IMG/VR virus record: IMGVR_UViG_3300005613_000444
Coordinates: 1-22,141 of that record
Strand: one strand, 5' to 3'
From: a virus
DNA length: 22,141 nt
Shown: in pieces, positions 7,922 to 15,488 of the stretch
Layout of the letters: every line of letters starts with the position of its first letter
Numbering within the stretch: position 1 is the stretch's first letter
The notes under the pieces: generated by a model
Database searches by the model: none
The model's input: the letters and a program-made list of their open reading frames with translations, nothing else
Told to the model about the DNA's origin: nothing
Made by a program: the position numbers and the translations under genes

Positions 7922-8560
7922 TTACTGTTTTACATCTTCTCTAAAATATTTGCTATGCACTTTTGCGTGGCAGGTAGTACACAACCAAATTACGTCTAAT
8001 GGCTTGCTATAATCATGATGGTGAGCTTGTAATTTTTCTTTAATTTTACATTCATCACAATTTAACGATTTCATAATTTTTCCATTTTTTAAAGCATTAG
8101 CTAGAGTATATCTAGCTTTAATCTTATTCTTATTTTTTTCTCTATTCTGTTTAAAATATTCAAGTGCTTTTTCTTTATTGCTTTCATACCAATTTCTTGA
8201 TCGTCTTCGTGCTTTTTCTCTGTTTTTTTCTAAATTTTGCTTGTAACATTTTATATATATTTCTTTATATCTTTCTGGATTTTTTTCTTTCCACTTTTTG
8301 ACTCTTTCTTTTTCTTTTTCTGGATTTTTAGCATAATTGTTTCTTGCATATTCACGTTGCTTAGCTAAGTAGTTTTCTTTATTTTTTTCTATCCACTCTT
8401 TTTTTAATGTCTTCTGTCTTTCAGGATTTTTTTCTTTCCACTTTTTGTTTTTTTCATTTGCACATATTTTACAATAAGGTCTTAACGAACTTTTTCCAGA
8501 TGTTCTTTTATAAAAATCTGATTCTGCTTTCTCTATTTTACATATACTACACTTTTTCAT
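7922..8560 (-). CDS. Free-standing HNH endonuclease (probable homing type)
   Basis: A 212-residue, very Lys/Glu/Asn-rich protein. An N-terminal zinc-binding pair, C4xxC7 and C30xxC33, is followed by a long basic helical region with repeated WKEKNPER-type units (residues 41-48 and 90-97, with relatives between), likely for DNA contact. The C-terminal HNH fold has C168xxC171, the catalytic H180-H182-D183 block (AHHHDYSKPLDVIWL) and C194xxC197 ending in AKVH. It cuts DNA with a beta-beta-alpha-metal nuclease centre. The gene interrupts the structural run between the head-associated protein and the 120-aa protein, and its codons are more A-rich than its neighbours, both signs of a mobile insertion. 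Its ribosome binding site is locked in a hairpin (8560-8593), as in phage T4 homing endonuclease genes. Confidence 0.8.
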   Translation of the reverse strand: MKKCSICKIEKAESDFYKRTSGKSSLRPYCKICANEKNKKWKEKNPERQKTLKKEWIEKNKENYLAKQREYARNNYAKNPEKEKERVKKWKEKNPERYKEIYIKCYKQNLEKNREKARRRSRNWYESNKEKALEYFKQNREKNKNKIKARYTLANALKNGKIMKSLNCDECKIKEKLQAHHHDYSKPLDVIWLCTTCHAKVHSKYFREDVKQ

Positions 8561-8593
8561 ATGTTAGACTCCTTTTTACAGGAGCCTAACATA
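8560..8593 (-). promoter_or_regulatory. RNA hairpin sequestering the HNH ribosome binding site
   Basis: On the mRNA (minus strand) the arm TATGTTAGGCTCCT pairs with AGGAGTCTAACATA over 14 consecutive base pairs (one G-U), with loop GTAAAA. The 3' arm contains the AGGAG Shine-Dalgarno sequence and ends on the A of the ATG at 8560. Read on the plus strand the G-U becomes an unpaired A/C mismatch, so the fold is complete only in the HNH mRNA sense. Such a structure would silence translation from long late read-through transcripts and allow it only from a transcript starting inside the hairpin. No obvious terminator T-run follows it in the minus direction. Confidence 0.75.
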
Positions 8594-8621
8594 ATATTAT
8601 TTATGTACATATACCTAAGTA

Positions 8622-9245
8622 TTATACACTACCAAGATCAACATATGTATCGCTCAACTCAGCTCTTATATAAAGAATATCATCAGCAGCACCAACAACA
8701 GAAGTTCCAAGAGTAATCCCTTTAAATCCTTCTGCTTCAACAACTTTAGATAAATTGTATACAGTTCCACCAGTAGTTTCTGCTACATATGAACTTGCGT
8801 CCAAATCTAATGAAAAAGTTGTACCATCTATAATTTCCTTAATATAATAAGGCTTAGCAGTATCATTCAATTCAACCATTTCATCTAAATCTTTAAAACG
8901 AACTGCATCTCCAGCTGTCCATCCAGTAGTAGATGTGATTGTTACAACTGCTGGATTTGCTGCTGTAATTCCAGAAGCTGTTTGATAATTACCAGTTACG
9001 GCAGATGTATCATACAAAGTAAAGCCATTAGTTGTTGTAATGGCTCTATTTAACCCATCATCTTCTGTAATTTCTGTTAAGGCATAAGCGTCAGCCATGC
9101 CTTTGTGCCAGTAATGTTTTACTGTTTTGGTATCAGTTTCCCACTGCGTGTAATTCCACACAGTAACGGTATTAGGTTCAAACCCAATATCTAAGTTATA
9201 AGCTGTACCAGCTGAAGTTAATTTAAACTTCCTTTCTTGACTCAT
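8622..9245 (-). CDS. Head-associated structural protein with FCCH-like module
   Basis: A 207-residue beta-rich protein encoded directly after the major capsid gene (gap of 10 bases). Residues ~95-165 carry the pattern 'ITAANPAVVTITSTTGW.AGD.VRFKDL..M.ELN....Y.IKEI.DGTTFSLDLD.S.Y...TGG', which I recognise as the FCCH-like beta module present in many phage structural proteins. The flanks are hydrophobic-alternating strands; the C-terminus ends in DILYIRAELSDTYVDLGSV. It has no cysteine. Position immediately after the capsid gene favours a decoration or capsid-stabilising protein. It was probably followed directly by the 120-aa gene before the HNH gene arrived. The role is inferred. Confidence 0.6.
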   Translation of the reverse strand: MSQERKFKLTSAGTAYNLDIGFEPNTVTVWNYTQWETDTKTVKHYWHKGMADAYALTEITEDDGLNRAITTTNGFTLYDTSAVTGNYQTASGITAANPAVVTITSTTGWTAGDAVRFKDLDEMVELNDTAKPYYIKEIIDGTTFSLDLDASSYVAETTGGTVYNLSKVVEAEGFKGITLGTSVVGAADDILYIRAELSDTYVDLGSV

Positions 9246-9255
9246 GTTATTTCTC

Positions 9256-10212
9256 CTAACTGTTTAAAGTACAACGACCCCTTACTAAAAATAGGTCATT
9301 TAGAATCTTAGCCGCATGCCAACCTTTCCAGCCTAGAGAAGATTTTTGTTTCAATCTGTCACCAGGACCGCCAGGAGGTGTGAATATAGACTCAACATTA
9401 CCGCCGCTGATATCTGTGATACCATAGCTATCTTGACCAGTAATATAAAAGTCATAAACTGTGCTAGTACCTGCCAAATCACCATTAGCAGTTAATGGAG
9501 CTTTAGAAGACATACACCAACGTACGTTGTCTGTATAACCTCTTTCACCACTTTTACGTGCTCCAGGTGTTGGGTATTGGTTAATTGGAACCCAAGAATC
9601 TAAATCTTTAAGATCTCTATAAACTGCTGTGTTTGTCATACAGTAATATGCTTCATCAAGTGGAGCTGTACCAACTTTGTTAGATGCTCCCATGATTTCA
9701 GTAAACATTTTAGCGTTATTGTTCATTAGAGTTTGAACAATAGTGTCAACATCAGCTTGTGTTACTTCGGTTGGAGTTTTTAAGTTTCCACCGTTAGAAC
9801 AGTTGTAAATAGAGCCAGTTGCTTTCAACACATCAAAAGTTAGTGTGTCATAAGTACGACCCATTTGCTCACCAAGTCTTTTGTTAACTTGATTAGCTAC
9901 AGGATCTGATACTGTTAGCTCTACAACATCGGTCATAACGACGACATCCCCATATTGAGAAAGTACCGCATCCATACGAGTAACATCAACAATTTGACCT
10001 TCTGGCTCTACGCCTTCTGTCAATGGTGTTGTTGCTTCGTCAAATTCTTCGTATCTTGACCATCTGATACGATCGGAGCTATTTTTTGGAATGCTTTTCA
10101 TCTGACCGAACTGATTAGCGATCAACATTGGAACAGCAATATCCAAAAGGTTAGGTCCATACCATACTCCTACTGCATCAGGTATTTCAGCAGTGGTATT
10201 AACGTTAGACAT
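9256..10212 (-). CDS. Major capsid protein, N4-gp56 family
   Basis: A 318-residue protein with the diagnostic N-terminal series of the N4-gp56 major capsid family: 'YGPNLLDIAVPMLIANQFGQ' (18-37), 'IPKNSSDRIRWSRYEEF' (41-57), TPLTEGVEPEGQ (62-73) and the strand motif QYGDVVVMTDVVELT (86-100). The protein forms the HK97-fold icosahedral shell. A Gly/Pro-rich loop FTPPGGPGDRLKQKSSLGWK lies near the C-terminus, and the protein ends ILNDLFLVRGRCTLNS. The gene follows the scaffold gene by 12 bases with a good ribosome binding site (AGGATAAAAT before ATG at 10212). No prohead protease gene is visible nearby, consistent with separate scaffolding. This is among the most secure calls in the window. Confidence 0.9.
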   Translation of the reverse strand: MSNVNTTAEIPDAVGVWYGPNLLDIAVPMLIANQFGQMKSIPKNSSDRIRWSRYEEFDEATTPLTEGVEPEGQIVDVTRMDAVLSQYGDVVVMTDVVELTVSDPVANQVNKRLGEQMGRTYDTLTFDVLKATGSIYNCSNGGNLKTPTEVTQADVDTIVQTLMNNNAKMFTEIMGASNKVGTAPLDEAYYCMTNTAVYRDLKDLDSWVPINQYPTPGARKSGERGYTDNVRWCMSSKAPLTANGDLAGTSTVYDFYITGQDSYGITDISGGNVESIFTPPGGPGDRLKQKSSLGWKGWHAAKILNDLFLVRGRCTLNS

Positions 10213-10224
10213 ATTTTATCCTCT

Positions 10225-10854
10225 TTATTCCGAATACCCTCTAATAAAGCGATCTTGAATAGCCATTCTTTCAGCGACACTCATAGAATTATACCTCGAG
10301 GCCTTGCTTACAGCACCAGTGCTGCCGGCATTTAACGTACTCTTTGGTTTATTTGCATTCTCCATTGCTTTGGCTACGTTAATATGCTCCTTAGCATGGT
10401 CTTTTATGTAACTAGGTGTCATCTTAATAGCTTCAAGAGCTGCTTCTAAATCTTCTGATTTAGCTAAAGCATTCGCTACTTTAGGTGGTATTTCATTTCC
10501 GTATTTGCTTATTAACTGCTGAGCATCAGGATATTTAGACTGAACAAGCTTACGTTCAAAATCACTTTGAACACTAGAAATGTACTTAGTAAAAGCTTGC
10601 TCAACCTCTCCTTTGGTGATGATATCTTCTTTATCACCTTCGAATAAGCCTTGTTTACTTTCTTTAGGTTTTCTCATTTCTTCTATCATTTGATTTTGCT
10701 CATATACTTGTCTTTCTAGTTTATCCTTTTGCTCCCTAAGAGCCTTAAAATTCATTTCTTGGCTATTAGGTTGTTGCTGTTCGGCGACTTCAGCTGTTTC
10801 TGCCTGTGGTTGCTCCTCGACGATTGGAGCGTTTTGTACGTCTTCTTCTGTCAT
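10225..10854 (-). CDS. Capsid scaffolding protein
   Basis: A 209-residue, highly charged helical protein. The N-terminus is acidic and Gln-rich (residues 1-30), followed by a coiled coil FKALREQKDKLERQVYEQNQ (36-55), an acidic middle (LFEGDKEDIITKGEVEQAFT), more helices, and a basic, Ser-rich C-terminus (SKASRYNSMSVAERMAIQDR). This acidic coiled coil followed by a small positively charged capsid-binding tail is typical of phage scaffold proteins, which are lost or recycled after prohead assembly. Position directly upstream of the major capsid gene and downstream of the portal gene supports the call. The sequence family itself is too variable to name precisely. Confidence 0.75.
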   Translation of the reverse strand: MTEEDVQNAPIVEEQPQAETAEVAEQQQPNSQEMNFKALREQKDKLERQVYEQNQMIEEMRKPKESKQGLFEGDKEDIITKGEVEQAFTKYISSVQSDFERKLVQSKYPDAQQLISKYGNEIPPKVANALAKSEDLEAALEAIKMTPSYIKDHAKEHINVAKAMENANKPKSTLNAGSTGAVSKASRYNSMSVAERMAIQDRFIRGYSE

Positions 10855-10890
10855 GTTTTCCCCTTTTACGTCTGGTTACTAATATTTCAA

Positions 10891-11343
10891 TTAGCGAGGT
10901 GACGAGCCTTTTGTTTTTACTTTTTCTCCAGTCAATAAATCGCGTCCGATCTTTGACGAAGCTTTACTAAAATAATCTTTAATAAGTTGATTCCCTTCGC
11001 TCACTCGCTCGATGTCATCGACTGCACCAGCTTTGGATAGCGGAAGTATCCACTCAGGATACGCATCGCCTGTTACTTGGTTTGTATACCAAAGCTGACA
11101 TCCTTGTATTGGTGTGTCGATCTCGTGCTTTCTACCTTTATCCGCTGCTCGTATCATCACATTAATCTTTCCGGTGATGAAATCTTTCTTCGCTGCAAAG
11201 AGAATCCATAACTCTTTTATCTCTGGAAATTTCTTATAATAGGCATGTGCTACTTGTAACACCCTATCTTGAACAAACTTCTTCCCTTCTTCACGTTTTG
11301 TTTCGTCTATTTCTTCTTGTACGTGTTTTGGGATTATTAACAT
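10891..11343 (-). CDS. Hypothetical protein between portal and scaffold genes
   Basis: A 150-residue protein. A charged helical N-terminus (VQEEIDETKREEGKKFVQDR) leads into a mixed domain with aromatic residues (FPEIKELWILFAAKKDFITG) and a strongly basic C-terminal tail (GEKVKTKGSSPR). There is no membrane segment, zinc motif or recognised catalytic site. Its ATG overlaps the portal gene stop by one base (TAATG), implying translational coupling with portal. Genes in this slot of podophage genomes are often small assembly factors, but I cannot assign a family. Intact length, good frame and tight packing make it a real gene. Confidence 0.6.
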   Translation of the reverse strand: MLIIPKHVQEEIDETKREEGKKFVQDRVLQVAHAYYKKFPEIKELWILFAAKKDFITGKINVMIRAADKGRKHEIDTPIQGCQLWYTNQVTGDAYPEWILPLSKAGAVDDIERVSEGNQLIKDYFSKASSKIGRDLLTGEKVKTKGSSPR

Positions 11344-13379
11344 TATTCAACCCCCATATCTTCGGCGGTAGGTTCTTGTATAGTTTCTTCAGAAACTTCT
11401 TCAGTTTGTGGAACCAGTCCAATATTTTCGGCTTTTTCACGTTCCTCCATCTTTAGTTTTTCTATAATCTGGAGAGCCATTTGAATATGATCTAAATCTA
11501 TTCCTTGAATTTCTTTGACAGCTTTAACTTTATCCAAAGCTGCTGATTCTAAGTCTTTTATGGCCTCGGCCCTTCTTTCGACAGCCAACATTTTATTTTC
11601 TTCTATGCGTGAAATTCTTTCCAATCCGAGTCCTTTATCAGCCATGGCTTGGGAATTAACTAGATTGATCTTAGCTTGAAGCTCCATCATCTGAAGTTGT
11701 TGCTGTTGCTCTTGAACTTGTTGAGCCTGTTGAGCTTCTTTCTGATACATTTCCTCAAGATGTGTTTTATCAGCCATTGGCATTTGCTCTATCAAGTATT
11801 GTTGAGGAACATTGATACCTACTTTCATAGCCTCTAGAGCTTGGAAGTAAGCTAGATTTTTCTGAGAATCTGTTAGAAGTGTTTCTTTAACGATAATATC
11901 AAAGTCCATGACCTTATCTTGCGTTAGCCCTGGAGGCATCGGTTGCCCTGTTATCTTCATCCACATTTCAGGATTGTAGTTGGCAAGCATGATTTTTAAG
12001 ATCTTAGTACCACATTCTTTTTGAGATTGAGCTAATTTGTCATATACAGTCTGGAAGATTGTTATACTATTAGCAGCTCTTTGCTTAGCAAGAGTACCTG
12101 ATACTTCTGTATTACCGCCTTCAGCAACTCCTAAAGCTTCTTCATTAAGCCCTGGAATCTGAATAAGATCAGTATTTAACTGCTGCACAAGATTTACTAA
12201 TCCAGCAGGCAAATCAACACTCTGTTTCTCTCTGATAGCTCCAAGCTTGCCTATTTCTGTCTCAATTACCTGACCTTGACCAGTTTTAAAGAGATCTTCT
12301 TGGTTAACAACAGATCCTTTCTCTACTACCCAGCCCACTGATACTTGAGAGTCCAGAATGTCGGCTATTTTAGAACGTTTTCTATTATATTCACTTTGAG
12401 GATCACGTATAGATCTGATCATACCCTGCATTTTATAGGCATAATCATCAAATTGAGGCTTATATATCCAAAGAATAGGAACACAAGGAAAATCACCTAT
12501 TCCAAGCGGATCAATTCCGCTATACATTGGCTCACCCTGTATAAAGACATGATATTCAACTGTAGGCTCCCAGTTTTCTATTACTTCAATAAATGGAGCC
12601 TCAAGCAATAATGCATCTAATTCTTTCTTAGAACCTCTGAAGGTCTCAACTTGACCGGTGATAGTATGCGTTAAAACAAAAACTTTACGCTTAGAACGCC
12701 TATAATACTCGTCATAAGCTACAATATCTTTCTCATCCATACGGTTTCTTGAGAAACTCATATAATCAAACTTATTATCAACACGACCAGTCTTAACTTC
12801 GTCTATCTTCTTCTTAGCACTAGGTAATAACGCCTTTGCTTGTTCTTTGCTGATATATTGACGCTTGATCATATATCTACAGTCACTAAGGTCAATCTTA
12901 GTGAATAAAGGGTCTAAAACTACTGATTGGAAGGGTTCTACATCACAGTAAATACGCCCATTGATTAGATCTTTGGAGTAATCAATTCCAAAAGACATTA
13001 AAGAAAAGCCTGTTATTGAAGCATCTTCAAAACCATCAGAAAACTTATGATAAAAATCACATTTATTCGCTTGCCAGATTAAGGCATCTTGAAGATAATC
13101 GCTAAAAACTTCATCTCCTATTTGCTGTGGATCGACTCCAAAGCCTAATCTGTTCTTACGTTGATAGCCTGAATTTAAGTGTATATTACGTTGACAGTAG
13201 TTATAGACGTAAGAATTACGCCCTTCTTCTTTTAAATAACTCTTTTCAGATTCATTCCATTGATCACCAAGGTACATTTTGATATCAGTGTACATCTCCT
13301 CATGGGTAGGATGCCAATAGTCGACAGCTTCGTTATAATCATCTTCGTAGTCTTTTTTGATATCTTCATTAACTTTCAT
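11343..13379 (-). CDS. Portal protein, P22 type
   Basis: A 678-residue protein, close to the ~725 residues of the P22 portal. The N-terminal region matches the family pattern: an acidic start (KKDYEDDYNEAVDYWHP), 'YLGDQWNESEKSYLKEEGRN', then 'NYCQRNIHLNSGYQRKNRLG' with the DASITGFSLMSFGIDY segment. Middle parts include 'PQSEYNRKRSKIADIL' and NEEALGVAEGGNTEVSGTLA. The C-terminal ~150 residues are a Gln/Glu-rich coiled region (QQAQQVQEQQQQLQMMELQA), corresponding to the barrel/crown side of P22-like portals. It forms the dodecameric ring through which TerL pumps DNA. The start ATG at 13379 has only a weak AGG upstream. Its stop is coupled to the next gene by TAATG. Confidence 0.85.
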   Translation of the reverse strand: MKVNEDIKKDYEDDYNEAVDYWHPTHEEMYTDIKMYLGDQWNESEKSYLKEEGRNSYVYNYCQRNIHLNSGYQRKNRLGFGVDPQQIGDEVFSDYLQDALIWQANKCDFYHKFSDGFEDASITGFSLMSFGIDYSKDLINGRIYCDVEPFQSVVLDPLFTKIDLSDCRYMIKRQYISKEQAKALLPSAKKKIDEVKTGRVDNKFDYMSFSRNRMDEKDIVAYDEYYRRSKRKVFVLTHTITGQVETFRGSKKELDALLLEAPFIEVIENWEPTVEYHVFIQGEPMYSGIDPLGIGDFPCVPILWIYKPQFDDYAYKMQGMIRSIRDPQSEYNRKRSKIADILDSQVSVGWVVEKGSVVNQEDLFKTGQGQVIETEIGKLGAIREKQSVDLPAGLVNLVQQLNTDLIQIPGLNEEALGVAEGGNTEVSGTLAKQRAANSITIFQTVYDKLAQSQKECGTKILKIMLANYNPEMWMKITGQPMPPGLTQDKVMDFDIIVKETLLTDSQKNLAYFQALEAMKVGINVPQQYLIEQMPMADKTHLEEMYQKEAQQAQQVQEQQQQLQMMELQAKINLVNSQAMADKGLGLERISRIEENKMLAVERRAEAIKDLESAALDKVKAVKEIQGIDLDHIQMALQIIEKLKMEEREKAENIGLVPQTEEVSEETIQEPTAEDMGVE

Positions 13380-13410
13380 AGATAACCTATACTAAAATCT
13401 TTACTATAAG

Positions 13411-13446
13411 TTAGTAGACTAAAAGTTTAAATTAACAGCAAATCAA
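13411..13446 (-). promoter_or_regulatory. Candidate leftward promoter with overlapping TTAGT/ACTAA inverted repeat
   Basis: In the 71-base gap before the portal gene, the minus strand reads TTGATT (13441-13446), a 17-base spacer, then TTTAGT (13418-13423), which are 4/6 matches to -35 and -10 boxes. TTAGT-AG-ACTAA at 13411-13422 overlaps the -10. The same half-sites occur without the spacer at 18605-18614 beside the early promoter. Evidence is by eye only. Confidence 0.3.
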
Positions 13447-13450
13447 AATT

Positions 13451-13690
13451 TTAATAAGCGTGTTCTTTTTTTCTCCATTTTATTACGTGATCATCTTCTT
13501 TAAGACGAGTACTATACCAAGCCGATCCCTTCCACCAGCCTACAAGTATTTTGTTTTTGTCAGTTTTTATATATACTAGATCAAATGGGATAGGAGTACA
13601 GTTACGGGCATCTGCCCAACCGTTTTTATCATATTCTACGTCGCAGTATAGAACATAGCCTTGACGTTTGATATCACCTACATATATCAC
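13451..13690 (-). CDS. Small hypothetical protein (79 aa), GTG start
   Basis: A 79-residue protein starting at a GTG (13690) preceded by GGAG seven bases upstream. It is Trp/Tyr/Lys-rich and beta-like (VGDIKRQGYVLYCDVEYDKN, then LVGWWKGSAWYSTRLKEDDH), ending in a basic tail WRKKEHAY. No membrane or zinc motif is seen. The SH3-like run of alternating aromatic strands suggests a small barrel, but the family is not recognised. It lies between the 43-aa basic protein and portal genes. The upstream leader contains one copy of a 16-base repeat (13701-13716) also found at the end of terS. Coding is supported by the ribosome binding site and close packing. Confidence 0.55.
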   Translation of the reverse strand: MIYVGDIKRQGYVLYCDVEYDKNGWADARNCTPIPFDLVYIKTDKNKILVGWWKGSAWYSTRLKEDDHVIKWRKKEHAY

Positions 13691-13700
13691 GGTGTTTCTC

Positions 13701-13716
13701 CGCTGAAAGTGTTATT
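13701..13716. repeat. 16-bp direct repeat, copy 1
   Basis: CGCTGAAAGTGTTATT occurs here and again, identical and in the same orientation, at 16311-16326. This copy lies in the leader of the 79-aa gene, just upstream of its GGAG ribosome site. Confidence 0.75.
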
Positions 13717-13721
13717 GGGAA

Positions 13722-13853
13722 TTATTTTTTACATTTCTTTTTAGCTTTATTTGGCAGTTTCTTGCCTTTCGGTGTCTTAGATTCAAATTCTTTTGCTATT
13801 TCTGGATGCTTAGCATGAAGATATCTACGCTGAGCTTTAGATTTCATCGGCAT
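13722..13853 (-). CDS. Conserved small basic phage protein (43 aa)
   Basis: A short frame from ATG at 13853 to a TAA at 13722-13724 gives MPMKSKAQRRYLHAKHPEIA followed by KEFESKTPKGKKLP and a Lys-rich tail. 'MKSKAQRRYLHA..P..A.EFE..TPKGKKLP' is a recurrent small phage protein, usually unannotated and near packaging genes, with no established function. It is strongly basic (over one third Lys or Arg), so it may bind DNA or RNA. Its ATG overlaps the stop of the lipoprotein-like gene by one base (TAATG), the same coupling seen elsewhere in this block. The sequence pattern makes this a confident gene despite its length. Confidence 0.75.
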   Translation of the reverse strand: MPMKSKAQRRYLHAKHPEIAKEFESKTPKGKKLPNKAKKKCKK

Positions 13854-14083
13854 TATTTTTTCTCCTGCTTACCATTGTATTTTTTTTCCATCTCAGGAAA
13901 TCTATATGTAAAGCCTTCTTGCTGCTCTGGGCTTTCTGGAGTTAGATCTATAGAATCAACTTTAGTATATTGCTCTAGAGCATACTCTACCGCTTCTTCA
14001 GCAAAATTATCATCAACGTATTTCCCATCTTCTACTATCCCACATGCTCCAAACATCAAAGGGATCAAACATATAATTTTCAT
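13853..14083 (-). CDS. Small lipoprotein-like protein in packaging cluster
   Basis: A 76-residue protein. The N-terminus MKIICLIPLMFGACG resembles a short lipoprotein signal peptide, with Cys14 as the possible lipidated residue (positions -3 to +1 read FGAC; -3 is Phe rather than the usual Leu). The remainder is acidic and soluble (DDNFAEEAVEYALEQYTKVD), ending in a Lys-rich tail. The start overlaps the terL stop by four bases (ATGA). Its ribosome binding site AGGAGG lies within terL, formed by the AGG-AGG arginine codons of the terL C-terminus (NRRRR). A lipoprotein between terL and portal is unusual: candidates are an outer spanin-like or superinfection-exclusion factor. The function is unknown. 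Confidence 0.55.
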   Translation of the reverse strand: MKIICLIPLMFGACGIVEDGKYVDDNFAEEAVEYALEQYTKVDSIDLTPESPEQQEGFTYRFPEMEKKYNGKQEKK

Positions 14084-15393
14084 CGCCGCCTCCTGTTTAA
14101 TTCATTAAGACGATATATATCATTAACAGATAAACCTTCATTTTTTCCATCATAAAGTTTGCAGGCTATGGCTAAATATCTAAACGAATCTGCGAAGTGA
14201 GAATGTTCAGAATGAACTGGATAGTTTGTAAAGACGTTATGTTTAGCGTCATATTGCTTGCGGTAATTCTCTAGGGCTGTAATTAAGCGCTTATTTTTAG
14301 CCTCATCAATCCAAATACGTGGAAATAGACCCCTGGCAACTTCTATGCCGTCTAAAAGCTTAGTTTTAAGCGTAGGAAGGGTTATAAAGTCTATGCCAAG
14401 ATTATGAGCCATTTCTTTTCTACTTATACCCGTTCCAAGCTCTCTATTTTCTATGTCATGAGGTGCGTAATGTGCTTCATAGATATAAGGCTTTTCGTTA
14501 ATCAATTTTACATAATGATCAAGTCCTTTGCCGTTATTCTCATAACAATCAATTATGTGTATTTCTTGACCTATTTTCTGAAAAAATATAATCGTAGTGG
14601 AATCATTCATCCCTAAATCCCAAGCTGTACATACTCTTGCTGTTGGATCGTAAGGCACGTTTGTTATCCTATCCTCTCTACGCATAGAGTCTAGATATGT
14701 TATGTAATAAGAGCCTTCTAGGCCTATAAAGGACACGTAGAACTCTTGCTTAACAAGCTCTTCGCTCATTCCTGCATCTATTTCTGCTTGAACAACTTCT
14801 TTGCTAATAGCTCCTGTATCTTCTATAGAAAGCTTTTCACAGAACCAGTCTGGATTGCTTTTAGCCATGTTGTACATGTCATAGATCCAGTTCTTGCCTC
14901 TGGGTGTCGTGATAAATACAGCTACACCATCATTTTCTGTCAAAATAGGTCTTAGAAGATTCCAGGCATTGGGTAATTGTAAGGCTGCTTCTGAAAAAAT
15001 GCATATAGATGCTGCCGTACCAACAATTCTATCAGTAGAGTCACTACCTAGTAATTGCAAAATAGATCCATTCTTAAAGTGTACCGATAATTCTGACTCA
15101 TATTTCTTCTTTATCAATTCTGGAGGGATAAAATCCAAAAATGAAACGCCATCTTTAGTTTGAGAATTCCAAATAACTTTTTTAGCTTGGCTATATGTAG
15201 GGAAGAGGTAATGACAGATGCATTTTTTTTCGTTTAGACGTTTAATTATCCAATTCCATAAAACTAAATCCTTTCCAGCTCGCCTATGACATAGCCACAG
15301 AGCACGTTTACATCCCCCGTCTAAAGCCTCTAAGATTGGTAGCTGATAGTCTCTTGGTTCAAACTTGTGGGGTAGCGTTACTTCTGTTGGCAT
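14080..15393 (-). CDS. terL: Terminase large subunit (packaging ATPase-nuclease)
   Basis: A 437-residue protein counted from ATG 15393, which has AAGGA four bases upstream; a TTG at 15405 would add four residues but lacks a ribosome site. The ATPase domain shows an adenine-binding-like start (FEPRDYQLPILEALDGG, residues 11-27), Walker A CHRRAGKD (35-42), Walker B-like SICIFSEAAL (129-138, with Glu135 catalytic) and the coupling motif ITTPRGKN (161-168). The RNase H-like nuclease domain has Asp259 in AWDLGMND and Asp402 in SHFADSFRYLA. The enzyme cuts concatemers and pumps DNA into proheads through the portal. Downstream genes are coupled by ATGA. Its small-subunit partner terS is separated by the oppositely oriented rha gene. 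Confidence 0.92.
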   Translation of the reverse strand: MPTEVTLPHKFEPRDYQLPILEALDGGCKRALWLCHRRAGKDLVLWNWIIKRLNEKKCICHYLFPTYSQAKKVIWNSQTKDGVSFLDFIPPELIKKKYESELSVHFKNGSILQLLGSDSTDRIVGTAASICIFSEAALQLPNAWNLLRPILTENDGVAVFITTPRGKNWIYDMYNMAKSNPDWFCEKLSIEDTGAISKEVVQAEIDAGMSEELVKQEFYVSFIGLEGSYYITYLDSMRREDRITNVPYDPTARVCTAWDLGMNDSTTIIFFQKIGQEIHIIDCYENNGKGLDHYVKLINEKPYIYEAHYAPHDIENRELGTGISRKEMAHNLGIDFITLPTLKTKLLDGIEVARGLFPRIWIDEAKNKRLITALENYRKQYDAKHNVFTNYPVHSEHSHFADSFRYLAIACKLYDGKNEGLSVNDIYRLNELNRRRR

Positions 15394-15488
15394 CTTATCC
15401 TTCAAAATCTATTTATTCATCAGTATATACTTCATAAACTAAAAGACATCAAAAATCTTTTAAAAAACTGTTGGCATGTAATCTAAAT

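Noticed and set aside
7790-7999. Rightward Phe-rich 69-codon frame
   Set aside because: It is antisense to the Lys/Glu-rich N-terminus of the 120-aa gene and part of the HNH gene; no ribosome site.
8043-8470. Repeated WKEKNPER-coding units in the HNH gene as a DNA repeat array or variable region of a diversity-generating element
   Set aside because: The units are imperfect, in-frame protein repeats; no template copy or reverse transcriptase gene is present.
15394-15405. Longer terL start at a TTG (15405)
   Set aside because: The ATG at 15393 has AAGGA at suitable distance while the TTG has none; the extension would add only four residues.
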